Of a stretch of 64,000 nucleotides of DNA, positions 13,356 to 23,301 are shown one piece after another. The notes under the pieces were generated by a model. It was given only the letters and a program-made list of their open reading frames with translations. It ran no database searches and had not been told where the DNA came from. The position numbers were made by a program, and so were the translations under genes. Position 1 is the stretch's first letter. The number at the start of each line of letters is the position of its first letter. Source of the DNA: Pseudomonas sp. HN11 (GTDB taxonomy: Bacteria > Pseudomonadota > Gammaproteobacteria > Pseudomonadales > Pseudomonadaceae); NCBI RefSeq assembly GCF_021390155.1, contig NZ_CP089985.1:1-64000 (forward strand). Reading direction: 5' to 3'.

Positions 13356-14305
13356 TGTGCAGCCTCCAGCTTAGCCAACACTTCATCACGCAGGTCCGGG
13401 GTTGCCATCGGGAAGCCCAGCTTGGCGCGAGCCAGCAGGTAGGCTTGGGCGACGGAACGCGCCAGGGTGCGTACACGCAGGATGTATTGCTGGCGCGCGG
13501 TTACCGAGATGGCACGGCGCGCATCCAGCAGGTTGAAGGTATGGGACGCCTTCAACACCATTTCATAGCTTGGCAACGGCAGCGGCTGGTCCAGTTCGAT
13601 CAGGCGCTTGGCTTCGCTTTCATAAAAGTCGAACAGTTCGAACAGCTTGTCGACGTTGGCGTGTTCGAAGTTGTAAGTAGACTGCTCCACTTCGTTCTGG
13701 TGGAACACATCGCCATAGGTGACTTTGCCGAATGGGCCGTCTGCCCATACCAGGTCGTAGACCGAGTCCACGCCTTGCAGGTACATGGCCAAGCGCTCAA
13801 GGCCGTAGGTGATTTCGCCGGTCACCGGGTAGCACTCGATGCCACCCGCTTGCTGGAAGTACGTGAACTGAGTGACTTCCATGCCGTTGAGCCAGACTTC
13901 CCAGCCCAGGCCCCAGGCGCCCAGGGTCGGCGATTCCCAGTTGTCTTCGACGAAACGGATATCGTGGACCAGTGGGTCCAGGCCCACGTGCTTGAGCGAG
14001 CCCAGGTACAGTTCCTGGAAGTTGTCCGGGTTCGGCTTCAGTACCACCTGGAACTGGTAGTAGTGCTGCAGACGGTTCGGGTTTTCGCCGTAGCGGCCGT
14101 CAGTCGGGCGACGACTGGGCTGCACATAAGCGGCGTTCCAGGTTTCCGGGCCGATGGCCCGCAGGAATGTAGCGGTGTGGAAAGTGCCGGCGCCTACTTC
14201 CATATCGTAGGGCTGAAGTACCACACAACCTTGCTCGGCCCAGTATTGCTGGAGGGCGAGGATCAAGTCTTGGAAGGTACGCACGGCTGGCGTAGGCTGG
14301 CTCAC
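13352..14305 (-). CDS. glyQ: Glycyl-tRNA synthetase alpha subunit
   Basis: Catalytic class II subunit of the heterotetrameric glycyl-tRNA synthetase, 317 residues. The conserved [23 protein letters not shown] and [13 protein letters not shown] blocks are present. Two in-frame GTG codons compete: the upstream one at 14314 lies inside the AGGTGA ribosome-binding site, so the GTG at 14305, 5 nt after it, is chosen, giving [11 protein letters not shown], the usual N-terminus. It is divergent from tag, with about 80 bp between starts. Confidence 0.96.
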   Translation of the reverse strand: MSQPTPAVRTFQDLILALQQYWAEQGCVVLQPYDMEVGAGTFHTATFLRAIGPETWNAAYVQPSRRPTDGRYGENPNRLQHYYQFQVVLKPNPDNFQELYLGSLKHVGLDPLVHDIRFVEDNWESPTLGAWGLGWEVWLNGMEVTQFTYFQQAGGIECYPVTGEITYGLERLAMYLQGVDSVYDLVWADGPFGKVTYGDVFHQNEVEQSTYNFEHANVDKLFELFDFYESEAKRLIELDQPLPLPSYEMVLKASHTFNLLDARRAISVTARQQYILRVRTLARSVAQAYLLARAKLGFPMATPDLRDEVLAKLEAAQ

Positions 14306-14386
14306 GAAATTCACCTGTTACTTGGGCTGCGATTTAAAGAGCGGGAGTATACCCGATTCGGCCCCGCCACCACTCCCTGGAGCCTT

Positions 14387-14944
14387 ATGCCACGCTGCTT
14401 TTGGTGTTCTGAAGATCCGCTGTACATGGCTTATCACGATCAGGAGTGGGGAACGCCGCTGCGCGATGCGCAGGGTTTGTTCGAGTTGCTTTTGCTCGAA
14501 GGGTTCCAGGCGGGCCTTTCCTGGATCACCGTTTTACGCAAACGCGAGCATTATCGAAAGGTCTTGTTTGGTTTTGATGCACAACGGTTGGCGCGTCTTA
14601 CCGATGAAGAGATCGAAGCGTTGATGCAGGATCCGGGCATCGTGCGCAATCGCCTGAAACTCAATGCCGCCCGGCGCAATGCCGCCGCCTGGCTGGCACT
14701 GGAGGACCCGGTGGGGTTGCTCTGGTCCTTCGTTGGCGGCAGGCCCAAGGTCAATCACTTCAAGGACCGCAGCGAAGTGCCGGCGATTACACCGGAGGCT
14801 GAAGCCATGAGCAAAGCCCTGAAAAAAGCCGGTTTCACCTTCGTCGGGCCAACCATTTGCTACGCCTTCATGCAGGCTTCGGGCATGGTCATGGACCACA
14901 CTCAGGACTGCGACCGTTACGCGGACTTGGCCAACGCCGGTTAG
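14387..14944 (+). CDS. tag: DNA-3-methyladenine glycosylase I
   Basis: Base-excision repair enzyme that removes 3-methyladenine from alkylated DNA. The 185-residue protein keeps the zinc ligands known for the Tag family: Cys4 and His17 at the N-terminus and His171 and Cys175 near the C-terminus, with the conserved LLLEGFQAGLSW block near residue 33-45. The ATG at 14387 is chosen; the open frame extends far upstream only as the antisense of glyQ. The downstream acyltransferase starts 40 bp later. Confidence 0.95.
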   Translation: MPRCFWCSEDPLYMAYHDQEWGTPLRDAQGLFELLLLEGFQAGLSWITVLRKREHYRKVLFGFDAQRLARLTDEEIEALMQDPGIVRNRLKLNAARRNAAAWLALEDPVGLLWSFVGGRPKVNHFKDRSEVPAITPEAEAMSKALKKAGFTFVGPTICYAFMQASGMVMDHTQDCDRYADLANAG

Positions 14945-14984
14945 AATGCCGACTTTGCGCACCACACACGATCAGGAGTGACCT

Positions 14985-15872
14985 GTGGAAAAGTTTAAAG
15001 GCGCCTTGCTGGTAGGCGCTCTCCGGCTGTTTGCCCTGCTGCCATGGCGCGCTGTCCAGGCCGTCGGCACGGCCATTGGCTGGATCATGTGGAAAACCCC
15101 CAACCGTTCCCGCGATACCGTGCGGATCAACCTCTCCAAATGTTTCCCGGACATGGACCCCGCTGAGCGCGAAGCGCTGGTCGGCCGCAGCCTGATGGAC
15201 ATCGGCAAGTCCCTGACCGAAAGCGCCTGCGCCTGGATCTGGCCGGCCCAGCGCTCCATCGACCTGGTGCGTGAAGTCGAAGGCCTGGAAGTGCTGCACG
15301 AAGCCCTGGCTTCGGGCAAAGGCGTGGTCGGCATCACCAGCCACCTGGGCAACTGGGAAGTGTTGAACCACTTCTATTGCAGCCAATGCAAACCAATTAT
15401 TTTTTACCGCCCGCCCAAGCTCAAGGCGGTGGACGAATTGCTGCGCAGGCAACGCGTGCAACTGGGCAACCGGGTGGCGGCGTCGACCAAGGAAGGCATC
15501 CTCAGCGTGATCAAGGAAGTGCGCAAGGGCGGACAGGTGGGTATTCCTGCCGACCCGGAGCCGGCGGAATCGGCCGGGATCTTCGTGCCGTTCTTTGCCA
15601 CCCAGGCGCTGACCAGCAAATTCGTGCCGAACATGCTGGCGGGCCACAAGGCGGTGGGTGTGTTCCTGCATGCGCTGCGGCTGCCGGACGGTTCGGGTTA
15701 CAAAGTGATTTTGGAAGCGGCACCGGAAGACATGTACAGCACCGACACCGCCACGTCCTGCGCGGCGATGAGCAAGGTGGTGGAGCGGTATGTCGGGGCT
15801 TATCCGAGCCAGTACATGTGGAGCATGAAGCGCTTCAAGAAACGCCCGCCGGGTGAAGAGCGGTGGTATTGA
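14985..15872 (+). CDS. Lipid A biosynthesis acyltransferase, LpxL/HtrB family
   Basis: Inner-membrane late acyltransferase that adds a secondary acyl chain to lipid A. The 295-residue protein starts with a membrane segment (LLVGALRLFALLPW) and carries the SHLGNWE catalytic motif (H-x4-E) near residue 115-121, as in LpxL/LpxM enzymes. The start is GTG at 14985, preceded by CAGGAG. It matches the PA0011-type (HtrB) gene that follows tag in pseudomonads; which acyl position it modifies is not readable from sequence. Confidence 0.92.
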   Translation: MEKFKGALLVGALRLFALLPWRAVQAVGTAIGWIMWKTPNRSRDTVRINLSKCFPDMDPAEREALVGRSLMDIGKSLTESACAWIWPAQRSIDLVREVEGLEVLHEALASGKGVVGITSHLGNWEVLNHFYCSQCKPIIFYRPPKLKAVDELLRRQRVQLGNRVAASTKEGILSVIKEVRKGGQVGIPADPEPAESAGIFVPFFATQALTSKFVPNMLAGHKAVGVFLHALRLPDGSGYKVILEAAPEDMYSTDTATSCAAMSKVVERYVGAYPSQYMWSMKRFKKRPPGEERWY

Positions 15873-15905
15873 TTCGCGACTGACTTAAGGTCGACGCAAA
15901 ACCAG

Positions 15906-15929
15906 TGTGGGAGCAGGCTTGCTCCCACA
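15906..15929. repeat. REP-like palindrome
   Basis: TGTGGGAGCA...TGCTCCCACA hairpin with a 4-nt centre, between the convergent lipid A acyltransferase and TPR genes. It belongs to the GTGGGAGC family seen repeatedly in this window. Confidence 0.8.
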
Positions 15930-15940
15930 TTTGGATCCGC

Positions 15941-16252
15941 TTAAGCCTGGCGGTCGAGTTTCTTCAGAAACACCGCCATCTCTTTTTCGGCCTGTTTGTC
16001 GCCATGGGCCTGGGCCGCCTCGATGCCCCTCTCCCACGCCAGCCGCGCCGCTGCACGATCTTCCAGCCCCAGCTGCGCTTTACCCAACAACTTCCATGCC
16101 GCCGAATACTTCGGATCGAACTCGACGCACTTCTGCAGATGCTCCGCCGCCTTGGCGTTGTCCCTCAAGTCCAGATAACCCTTGCCCAGACCAAACCGTA
16201 GCAGGGAATTATCCACACCCTTGGCGAGCATTTTTTCCAGGGACTCCAGCAT
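15941..16252 (-). CDS. Small tetratricopeptide repeat protein
   Basis: Soluble 103-residue protein made of about two TPR helix pairs (LRFGLGKGYLDLRDNAKAAE, then a segment with SAAWKLLGKAQLGLEDRAAA). No signal peptide. TPRs mediate protein contacts; the partner is unknown. It sits 17 bp downstream of trkA on the same strand, as the corresponding gene does in other pseudomonads, and probably shares its transcript. Confidence 0.85.
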   Translation of the reverse strand: MLESLEKMLAKGVDNSLLRFGLGKGYLDLRDNAKAAEHLQKCVEFDPKYSAAWKLLGKAQLGLEDRAAARLAWERGIEAAQAHGDKQAEKEMAVFLKKLDRQA

Positions 16253-16269
16253 CGGTTCTCTCCGCTTAA

Positions 16270-17643
16270 TCAGAAAAAGCTCAACCCCACGTGGAACAGT
16301 TTCTCCACATCGCGGATATGTTTCTTGTCCACCAGAAACAGAATCACATGGTCACCGGTTTCGATCACCGTATCGTCGTGGGCAATGATCACCTCTTCAT
16401 CACGAATGATCGCGCCAATGGTGGTGCCCGGTGGCAAGCCGATATCGCGGATGGCCTTGCCGATCACCTTGCTCGACTTCGAGTCACCATGGGCAATCGC
16501 CTCAATGGCTTCCGCCGCGCCCCGGCGCAGGGAGTGCACGCTGACGATATCGCCACGGCGCACGTGGGCCAGCAGGGTGCCGATGGTGGCCAACTGCGGG
16601 CTGATGGCGATGTCGATATCGCCGCCCTGGATCAGGTCCACGTAGGCGGGATTGTTGATGATGGTCATCACCTTCTTCGCCCCCAGCCGCTTGGCCAGCA
16701 ACGACGACATGATGTTGGCTTCGTCATCGTTGGTCAGGGCCAGGAAAATATCCGCATCGGCGATGTTCTCCTCCATCAGCAGGTCGCGGTCCGAAGCGCT
16801 GCCTTGCAGTACGACGGTGCTGTCGAGAGTGTCAGACAAATGCCGGCAACGTGCCGGACTCATCTCGATGATCTTCACCTGATAACGGCTTTCGATGGCT
16901 TCGGCCAAGCGTTCGCCAATCTGCCCACCACCCGCGATGACGATGCGCTTGTAGGTCTCGTCGAGGCGGCGCATTTCGCTCATGACCGCGCGAATATTCG
17001 CCTTGGCGGCGATGAAAAACACTTCGTCGTCGGCCTCGATCACTGTATCGCCCTGGGGCAGGATCGGGCGGTCACGCCGGAAAATCGCCGCTACGCGGGT
17101 TTCCACATTCGGCATGTGCTCGCGCAGTTGGCGCAGTTGCTGGCCCACCAGCGGGCCGCCGTAGTAGGCCTTCACCGCGACCAGTTGCGCCTTGCCGCCG
17201 GCAAAGTCGATCACCTGCAAGGCACCGGGAATTTCGATCAGGCGCTTGATGTAGTGGGTCACCACTTGTTCCGGGCTGATCAGCACGTCGACGGGAATCG
17301 CGTCGTTGTCGAACAGCCCGGCGCGGGTCAGGTAGGCCGCTTCGCGCACGCGGGCGATTTTGGTCGGGGTGTGGAACAGGGTATGGGCGACCTGGCAGGC
17401 GACCATGTTGGTTTCGTCGCTGTTGGTCACGGCCACCAGCATGTCAGCATCGTCGGCACCGGCCTGGCGCAATACCGTCGGGAACGATGCGCGGCCTTGT
17501 ACGGTACGGATGTCGAGGCGGTCGCCAAGGTTGCGCAGGCGCTCGGCATCGGTGTCGACCACAGTGATGTCGTTGGCTTCGCTGGCCAAATGTTCGGCCA
17601 GCGTACCGCCGACCTGCCCTGCCCCAAGGATGATGATTTTCAT
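16270..17643 (-). CDS. trkA: Trk potassium uptake regulatory protein TrkA
   Basis: Cytoplasmic NAD-binding gating subunit of the Trk K+ uptake system. The 457-residue protein is a tandem duplication: two Rossmann RCK-N domains ([13 protein letters not shown] at the start, [13 protein letters not shown] near 240) each followed by an RCK-C domain. It is followed closely by the TPR gene and preceded by rsmB (22 bp), so def-fmt-rsmB-trkA forms a leftward cluster. The last codons contain a half parS site. Confidence 0.97.
   Translation of the reverse strand: MKIIILGAGQVGGTLAEHLASEANDITVVDTDAERLRNLGDRLDIRTVQGRASFPTVLRQAGADDADMLVAVTNSDETNMVACQVAHTLFHTPTKIARVREAAYLTRAGLFDNDAIPVDVLISPEQVVTHYIKRLIEIPGALQVIDFAGGKAQLVAVKAYYGGPLVGQQLRQLREHMPNVETRVAAIFRRDRPILPQGDTVIEADDEVFFIAAKANIRAVMSEMRRLDETYKRIVIAGGGQIGERLAEAIESRYQVKIIEMSPARCRHLSDTLDSTVVLQGSASDRDLLMEENIADADIFLALTNDDEANIMSSLLAKRLGAKKVMTIINNPAYVDLIQGGDIDIAISPQLATIGTLLAHVRRGDIVSVHSLRRGAAEAIEAIAHGDSKSSKVIGKAIRDIGLPPGTTIGAIIRDEEVIIAHDDTVIETGDHVILFLVDKKHIRDVEKLFHVGLSFF
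16283..16298. other. Degenerate parS-like half site
   Basis: CCACGTGGAACA, one full arm plus the core of the parS palindrome, with the other outer four bases changed. It lies at the 3' end of trkA. Function is doubtful. Confidence 0.3.
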
Positions 17644-17665
17644 CCGGTCACTCCCTTAAAACCAT

Positions 17666-18976
17666 TCAGCCGCGCGCGGCGGCGATCTTGATCAGTTTGG
17701 CGTAGTAGAAGCCATCGTGTCCGCCTTCTTGCGCGAGCAATTGGCGGCCGTGGGGCTGCTTGATGCCGGCCGTGGTGGCGAGGTCCAGCTCCCGGGCACC
17801 GCTGGTGCGGGCGAGGAAGGCTTGGATCACCTCGGTGTTCTCGGTCGGCAAGGTGGAACAGGTGGCGTAGAGCAGGATGCCGCCGACTTCCAGAGTCGGC
17901 CACATCGCGTCGAGCAGCTCGCCTTGCAGCACGGCCAATGCGGCGATGTCGTCGGGTTGGCGGGTGAGCTTGATGTCCGGGTGGCGGCGGATTACGCCGG
18001 TGGCGGAACACGGTGCATCGAGCAGGATGCGCTGGAACAGTTTGCCGTCCCACCAGGTGGCGGTGTCACGGCCGTCGGCGGCGATAAGCTCGGCGCTGAG
18101 ACCCAGGCGCGCCAGGTTCTCGCGCACGCGCACCAGGCGCTTGGCTTCCAGGTCGACGGCGACCACACCGGCCAGGTCTTTTTCGACTTCCAGGATGTGA
18201 CATGTCTTTCCGCCCGGCGCACAGCAGGCGTCGAGCACACGTTGACCCGGTGCCAGGTCGAGCAGGTCGGCGGCCAGTTGCGCGGCTTCATCCTGCACGC
18301 TGATCCAGCCCTCGGCAAAGCCCGGCAGGCTGCGCACATCAGTGGCGGCTTCGAGCACGATGCCGTCGATGCTGTACACGCACGGTGTGGCGTTGTTACC
18401 GGCGTCGGTGAGCAATTGCAGGTACGCATCACGGCTGTGATGACGACGGTTGACCCGCAAGATCATCGGCGGGTGCGCATTGTTCGCCGCGCAGATGGCT
18501 TCCCATTGCTCAGGCCAGAACGCCTTCAGGGATTTTTGCAGCCAGCGCGGATGGGCGGTGCGCACAACCGGGTCATGTTCCAACTCGGCCAGCAGCGCTT
18601 CGCTTTCGCGTTGGGCGCGGCGCAGCACGGCGTTGAGCAGGGCCTTGGCCCAGGGTTTTTTCAGTTTGTCGGCGCACCCGACCGTTTCGCTGATAGCGGC
18701 GTGAGCGGGCACGCGGGTGTAGAGCAGTTGATAAAGGCCCACCAGCAGCAGCGCCTCGACATCCGCGTCGGCCCCCTTGAACGGCTTCTGCAGCAACTTG
18801 GTCGCCAGCGCCGACAAGCGTGGCTGCCAGCGTGCCGTGCCAAAGGCCAGGTCCTGGGTGAAACCGCGATCGCGGTCTTCAACCTTGTCCAGTTGGGTTG
18901 GCAACGAACTGTTCAGCGAAGCCTTGCCATTCAGGACGGCGGCGAGAGCCTTGGCGGCGGCCAGACGTGGGTTCAT
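17666..18976 (-). CDS. rsmB: 16S rRNA (cytosine-967-C5)-methyltransferase
   Basis: S-adenosylmethionine-dependent methyltransferase that modifies C967 of 16S rRNA. The 436-residue protein has an N-terminal NusB-like RNA-binding domain (about 1-140) and a C-terminal Rossmann domain with [10 protein letters not shown] and the two conserved cysteines in DAPCSATGV and [11 protein letters not shown]. Its start overlaps the fmt stop by 4 bp, so translation is coupled. Confidence 0.96.
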   Translation of the reverse strand: MNPRLAAAKALAAVLNGKASLNSSLPTQLDKVEDRDRGFTQDLAFGTARWQPRLSALATKLLQKPFKGADADVEALLLVGLYQLLYTRVPAHAAISETVGCADKLKKPWAKALLNAVLRRAQRESEALLAELEHDPVVRTAHPRWLQKSLKAFWPEQWEAICAANNAHPPMILRVNRRHHSRDAYLQLLTDAGNNATPCVYSIDGIVLEAATDVRSLPGFAEGWISVQDEAAQLAADLLDLAPGQRVLDACCAPGGKTCHILEVEKDLAGVVAVDLEAKRLVRVRENLARLGLSAELIAADGRDTATWWDGKLFQRILLDAPCSATGVIRRHPDIKLTRQPDDIAALAVLQGELLDAMWPTLEVGGILLYATCSTLPTENTEVIQAFLARTSGARELDLATTAGIKQPHGRQLLAQEGGHDGFYYAKLIKIAAARG

Positions 18977-19923
18977 TGGGCGGCCCCGAGGAGGGTGCCC
19001 ATGGCGAATTTCTCACGACGGCTGTTGAACAAATCGCTGAAATTAAGCGCTTTGCCGCCGGGCAATTGCAGACGGGTCAGACACAACGCCTGTTCACCGC
19101 AGGCAACCAACAGGCCGTCCTTGCTGGCGCCGATAATCTCACCGGGAGCGCCTTTTCCGTCGGCCAAGGTGGCGGCCAGCACTTTCATGGCTTCGCCGTT
19201 GAGTGTGCTATGACAGATCGGCCAAGGGTTGAAGGCGCGCACCAGGCGCTCCAGCTCCACGGCTGGGCGGCTCCAGTCGATGCGCGCTTCGTCTTTGTTC
19301 AACTTGTGGGCGTAGGTGGCCAGGCTGTGGTCCTGCACTTCACCTTCCAGAGTGCCGACAGCCAGACCGGCGATGGCCTGGATGACAGCGGGCGGGCCAA
19401 GCTCGGCAAGGCGGTCATGCAGGCTGCCGCCAGTGTCCTGGGCGGTGATCGGGGTGGTGACCTTGAGCAACATAGGGCCTGTGTCCAGGCCTGCTTCCAT
19501 GCGCATCACGGTCACGCCGCTTTCGCTGTCGCCAGCTTCCACGGCGCGCTGGATCGGCGCCGCACCGCGCCAGCGTGGCAGCAGAGAGGCATGGCTGTTG
19601 ATGCAACCCAGGCTCGGGATATCCAGCACTGCCTGAGGCAGGATCAAGCCATAAGCAACGACTACCAACAGGTCCGGCTTCAGGGCCGCCAGTTCGGCCT
19701 GGGCTTCGGCGTTGCGCAGGGTCGGCGGTTGCAGCACGGGAATGTTGTGCTCCAGCGCCAGTTGCTTGACCGGGCTCGGCATCAATTTTTGCCCACGACC
19801 GGCGGGGCGATCCGGCTGGGTGTACACCGCGACGATGTCATAAGGGCTGGCAAGCAGGGCCTTGAGGTGTTCGGCGGCAAATTCAGGCGTGCCGGCAAAA
19901 ACAATGCGCAGTGGCTCGGTCAT
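18973..19923 (-). CDS. fmt: Methionyl-tRNA formyltransferase
   Basis: Formylates initiator Met-tRNA using 10-formyl-tetrahydrofolate. The 316-residue protein has the N-terminal [10 protein letters not shown] motif, the catalytic Asn/His region [19 protein letters not shown] and the C-terminal OB-fold domain. It lies downstream of def, the enzyme that later removes the formyl group, but a terminator-like hairpin separates the two. Confidence 0.97.
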   Translation of the reverse strand: MTEPLRIVFAGTPEFAAEHLKALLASPYDIVAVYTQPDRPAGRGQKLMPSPVKQLALEHNIPVLQPPTLRNAEAQAELAALKPDLLVVVAYGLILPQAVLDIPSLGCINSHASLLPRWRGAAPIQRAVEAGDSESGVTVMRMEAGLDTGPMLLKVTTPITAQDTGGSLHDRLAELGPPAVIQAIAGLAVGTLEGEVQDHSLATYAHKLNKDEARIDWSRPAVELERLVRAFNPWPICHSTLNGEAMKVLAATLADGKGAPGEIIGASKDGLLVACGEQALCLTRLQLPGGKALNFSDLFNSRREKFAMGTLLGAAQ

Positions 19924-19949
19924 GGGAGGTCTCGGTTAAAAGCAGTCAC

Positions 19950-19980
19950 AAAAGAAAAAGGCTTGCCGCAGCAAGCCTTT
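19950..19980 (-). terminator. Hairpin terminator between def and fmt
   Basis: A perfect 10-bp stem (AAAGGCTTGC / GCAAGCCTTT, positions 19957-19966 and 19971-19980) is followed on the minus strand by TTTTTCTTTT. It lies 12 bp past the def stop codon and 27 bp before the fmt start. Confidence 0.85.
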
Positions 19981-19992
19981 GGAAGGAGGGCA

Positions 19993-20499
19993 TCAAGCTT
20001 GCTGGCGATGCTTTTTTTCCAGCTTCTTCTTGATCCGGTCGCGCTTGAGCGTGGACAGGTAATCGACAAACAACTTGCCGTTGAGGTGGTCGCATTCGTG
20101 CTGGATGCACACCGCCAGCAAGCCTTCGGCAACCAGCTCGAACGGCTTGCCGTCGCGGTCCAGGGCCTTGATCTTCACGCGCAGCGGGCGCTCGACGTTC
20201 TCGTAGAACTCCGGCACGGAGAGGCAGCCTTCCTGGTACTCGCCCATCTCGTCGGTCAGCGGTTCGAACTCCGGGTTGATATACACCATCGGTTCGCTGC
20301 GATCTTCCGACAGGTCCATGACCACGATGCGCTGATGAACGTTGACCTGGGTCGCGGCGAGGCCGATACCCGGGGCTTCATACATTGTTTCAAACATGTC
20401 ATCGACCAACTGACGAACCTTGTCGTCCACTACGGCCACCGGTTTGGCGATCGTGCGCAGGCGCGAGTCGGGGAATTCGAGGATGTTCAAAATAGCCAT
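19993..20499 (-). CDS. def: Peptide deformylase
   Basis: Fe/Zn enzyme that removes the N-formyl group from nascent proteins. The 168-residue protein shows all three family motifs: [20 protein letters not shown] (metal Cys) and QHECDHLNG (two metal His and catalytic Glu). The start at 20499 ([11 protein letters not shown]) is the family-typical one; an upstream extension in the same frame overlaps the divergent gene's leader. It is divergent from the LysM-family gene. Confidence 0.97.
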   Translation of the reverse strand: MAILNILEFPDSRLRTIAKPVAVVDDKVRQLVDDMFETMYEAPGIGLAATQVNVHQRIVVMDLSEDRSEPMVYINPEFEPLTDEMGEYQEGCLSVPEFYENVERPLRVKIKALDRDGKPFELVAEGLLAVCIQHECDHLNGKLFVDYLSTLKRDRIKKKLEKKHRQQA

Positions 20500-20635
20500 A
20501 AGCGTAATTGCTGCACATGTGAGGTAGAGGCAAATGGGCGTTGGGATGGACCCACACGACCGGTGTGAAACCCTTAAAAGCCGCGAAGGCCAAGCTGTTT
20601 TCACGCGAACGCACATAATAAAGGAGATTCACCCC

Positions 20636-21412
20636 ATGAGGAAATCGCTACTCGTCTTGCTGCTGTGGGCCCCGTTTTCCATGGCCCTGCTGCCCCCTCC
20701 CGCCCAGCGTCTGGACCCACTGTCGCAACAGGCCATCCAGCGCTTCTTACTGCATAACCGCATTCTTGATACGCCCCAGGATCTGGATAATGCGCCGTAC
20801 ATTGTGGCTGCCGATGCTGGCAGGGTGCTTGGCGCCAATGACGAGCGGGTGCATGCGAGGGGTAATCTGGACCCTTCCCAGCCCATTTACGGAATCTTCC
20901 GACGCGGCAAGGCCTACACCGACCCGCAAACCCGAGAGCTGTTGGGGATCAACGCCTACGATATCGGCACCGCCCGTTTCGTCACCGCTGGCGACCTCAC
21001 CACCTTGGCCGTGCAGCGCGTTACCCAGGAGGTGCGACCCGGTGACCGCCTGCTACGGGTGCAACCTCCCGTCGACCCGGCAGCCCTTGCGATCTCGCCA
21101 GCAGCGCCCTTCGTTGAAGGACAAATCATCGATATTCCCAAGGGCGTCACCCAGATTGGGGTGCTCGATGCCATAACTCTGAACAAGGGGCGTCGCGATG
21201 GCTTGGTCGAGGGCCAACTGCTCAGTGTGATCAAAACCGGCGCCACCGTCCGCGACACCCTCACGGGTGCTTCGACAAAACTTCCTGATGAACGCGCGGG
21301 CACCCTGCTTGTGTTTCGCACCTACGAAAAACTCAGTTACGGGCTGGTCCTCAATGCCTCACGACCGCTGGCTGTGATGGACCGATTCGAGACTGCCCAT
21401 CAAACACAATAA
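20636..21412 (+). CDS. Envelope protein of LysM family lacking its LysM domain
   Basis: Secreted 258-residue protein with signal peptide (MRKSLLVLLLWAPFSMA). It corresponds by position, divergent from def and followed by dprA, and by its C-terminal region (GVTQIGVLDAITLNKGRRDG, LSYGLVLNASR) to the roughly 340-residue LysM protein of other pseudomonads (PA0020-type). Here the peptidoglycan-binding LysM motif that should follow the signal peptide is missing; the mature part begins directly with LLPPPAQRLDPLS. The reading frame is otherwise intact, with AAGGAG upstream of the ATG. The comparison is from memory of the family. Confidence 0.82.
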   Translation: MRKSLLVLLLWAPFSMALLPPPAQRLDPLSQQAIQRFLLHNRILDTPQDLDNAPYIVAADAGRVLGANDERVHARGNLDPSQPIYGIFRRGKAYTDPQTRELLGINAYDIGTARFVTAGDLTTLAVQRVTQEVRPGDRLLRVQPPVDPAALAISPAAPFVEGQIIDIPKGVTQIGVLDAITLNKGRRDGLVEGQLLSVIKTGATVRDTLTGASTKLPDERAGTLLVFRTYEKLSYGLVLNASRPLAVMDRFETAHQTQ

Positions 21413-21441
21413 ATAGCCTGCTAAATAAGTTACCAACAGAG

Positions 21442-21450
21442 TTATCCACA
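21442..21450 (+). promoter_or_regulatory. Perfect DnaA box upstream of dprA
   Basis: TTATCCACA lies 26 bp before the dprA start codon, in the 63-bp gap after the LysM-family gene. It could place dprA under DnaA control or be one of the dispersed DnaA-titrating sites; only the motif is seen. Confidence 0.5.
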
Positions 21451-21475
21451 GCTTGTTCCGGTCAAGGAAGATCAG

Positions 21476-22570
21476 ATGTATCCGACAAACAACCACGAAA
21501 TATCCCCCTCAGAACTGGAGGCCCGACTACGCTTGCACAGGCTGCCGGAACTAGGTCCGAAACGTTTTCGCTTGTTGATCGAAGCGTTCGGCTCTGCCTC
21601 AAAAGCCATTAGCGCGCCTGCCAGTGCCTGGCGTTCACTTGGACTACCGGCCATCAGCGCCGATGCCCGGCGCAGCCATGAAATCCGCGACGGTGCCAGC
21701 GCGGCATTGGCCTGGTTGGCGTGCCCAGGCCAGCAATTGCTGATGTGGGACCAGCCGGACTACCCCGAACTGCTTGCCCAGATTGATGACGCACCGCCTC
21801 TGTTATTCGTCGCCGGTGACCCTGCAATCCTGGAAAAACCGCAACTGGCGATGGTTGGCAGCCGTCGTGCATCGCGTCCCGGCATGGACACGGCGGCTGC
21901 CTTTTCTCGTAGTTTGGCAAGCGCTGGTTTTGTCATCACCAGTGGCTTGGCTTTAGGAATCGACGGCGCTGCCCATCAGGCGGCATTGGATGTGGGCGGC
22001 CAGACGATCGGGGTGCTCGGCACTGGGCTCGAAAATTTTTATCCACAACGCAACCGACGGCTGGCGGAGGCGATGATTGACCAAGGTAGCGCCGTGGTTT
22101 CCGAGTTTCCCCTGGACGCGCCGCCCCAGGCAGGTAACTTTCCACGACGCAACCGGATCATCAGTGGCCTGTCCCTGGGCGTGCTGGTGGTGGAAGCCAG
22201 CATGGCCAGCGGCTCGCTGATCACGGCGAAACTGGCGGCGGAGCAGGGGCGAGAGGTATATGCGATTCCGGGCTCGATCCATCACCCTGGCGCCAAGGGC
22301 TGTCATCAGTTGATCCGCGATGGCGCGGTACTGGTGGAGACTATCGAGCACATCCTGGAAGGTTTACGTGGTTGGCAGGCACTGTCGCGGCCGGCGCCGA
22401 TGCCAGTTGTCCATCCGATGGTGGCGCTGCTGCACGCGGCGCCCCACACCAGTGAGGCCCTGGCGATTGCCAGCGGACGGCCGTTGTCCCAGGTGCTGGC
22501 GACGCTTACCGAACTGGAGCTGGAAGGCCAGGTCATCTGCGAAAGCGGGCGCTGGCTTGCGCGCCGCTAG
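21476..22570 (+). CDS. dprA: DNA-processing protein DprA (Smf)
   Basis: Single-strand DNA-binding protein that loads RecA on incoming DNA in transformation. The 364-residue protein has an N-terminal helical domain (about 1-80), the Rossmann-like DprA core (VGSRRASRPG, SGLALGIDGAAH, GTGLENFYPQRN near 180) and a C-terminal winged-helix domain (about 300-364). It is followed by tsaC after 54 bp, an arrangement common in proteobacteria. The start ATG at 21476 has AAGGAAGAT upstream. Confidence 0.95.
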   Translation: MYPTNNHEISPSELEARLRLHRLPELGPKRFRLLIEAFGSASKAISAPASAWRSLGLPAISADARRSHEIRDGASAALAWLACPGQQLLMWDQPDYPELLAQIDDAPPLLFVAGDPAILEKPQLAMVGSRRASRPGMDTAAAFSRSLASAGFVITSGLALGIDGAAHQAALDVGGQTIGVLGTGLENFYPQRNRRLAEAMIDQGSAVVSEFPLDAPPQAGNFPRRNRIISGLSLGVLVVEASMASGSLITAKLAAEQGREVYAIPGSIHHPGAKGCHQLIRDGAVLVETIEHILEGLRGWQALSRPAPMPVVHPMVALLHAAPHTSEALAIASGRPLSQVLATLTELELEGQVICESGRWLARR

Positions 22571-22624
22571 GTTTTGTAAGGAAGATCGGTAAACTGCGCA
22601 GAGCTTTATTCTGGAGAGTGAACA

Positions 22625-23182
22625 ATGGTCAACCGGTGGCGTGTGCTGGAAACCGCACGAGAAATTCGCGCAGGCGCGGTGATTGCCTATCCAACCGAAG
22701 CGGTTTGGGGCCTGGGCTGCGACCCGTGGAACGAAGAAGCAGTGGACCGTTTGCTCGCCATCAAGAACCGTTCGGTGGACAAGGGCTTGATCCTGGTGGC
22801 GGACAACATCCGTCAGTTCGACTTTTTGTTCGAAGACTTCCCACAGGACTGGATCGACCGCATGGCCAGCACCTGGCCAGGGCCGAACACTTGGCTGGTG
22901 CCCCATCAGGACTTGTTGCCGGAATGGGTCACGGGTGTGCACGACACCGTGGCGCTGCGGGTGACTGACCATCCGCTGGTGCGGGACTTGTGTTCGCTGG
23001 TGGGGCCGTTGATTTCTACCTCGGCCAACCCACAAGGCCGCCCGGCCGCACGCTCGCGGATTCGCGTGGAGCAGTATTTCCGTGGCCAGGTAGACCTGGT
23101 GTTGGGTGGTGCCTTGGGTGGACGCAAGAACCCGAGCCTGATTCGCGATCTGGTGACGGGCGAAGTGGTGCGGCCTTCCTGA
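22625..23182 (+). CDS. tsaC: Threonylcarbamoyl-AMP synthase (YrdC/TsaC)
   Basis: Makes threonylcarbamoyl-AMP from threonine, bicarbonate and ATP for the t6A37 modification of ANN-decoding tRNAs. The 185-residue single-domain protein has the KxR...S-x-N type motifs: [13 protein letters not shown] near 20-32, [10 protein letters not shown] near 49-58 and [11 protein letters not shown] near 135-145. Ribosome-binding GGAG lies before ATG. Confidence 0.95.
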   Translation: MVNRWRVLETAREIRAGAVIAYPTEAVWGLGCDPWNEEAVDRLLAIKNRSVDKGLILVADNIRQFDFLFEDFPQDWIDRMASTWPGPNTWLVPHQDLLPEWVTGVHDTVALRVTDHPLVRDLCSLVGPLISTSANPQGRPAARSRIRVEQYFRGQVDLVLGGALGGRKNPSLIRDLVTGEVVRPS

Positions 23183-23197
23183 GACCGAGTTGTGGCC

Positions 23198-23269
23198 TTC
23201 GCGAGCAAGCCCGCTCCCACATTTTGATTTGTGAACCCATTCAAATGTAGGCGCGGGCTTACTCGCGAA
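23198..23269. repeat. Inverted pair of REP elements
   Basis: Two 24-bp REP units in opposite orientation (23198-23221 and 23246-23269), separated by 24 bp, between the convergent tsaC and qor genes. The second unit is diverged (TGTAGGCGCGGGCTTACTCG). Together they can form a long hairpin and may act as transcription barrier. Confidence 0.88.
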
Positions 23270-23301
23270 GAGGTCCTCACTGACCCTGGAGATCCATAGC
23301 C

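Noticed and set aside
13298..14386. Long upstream extension of the tag reading frame
   Set aside because: This part is antisense to glyQ; Tag family proteins start with the zinc-binding MxRCxWC segment at 14387.
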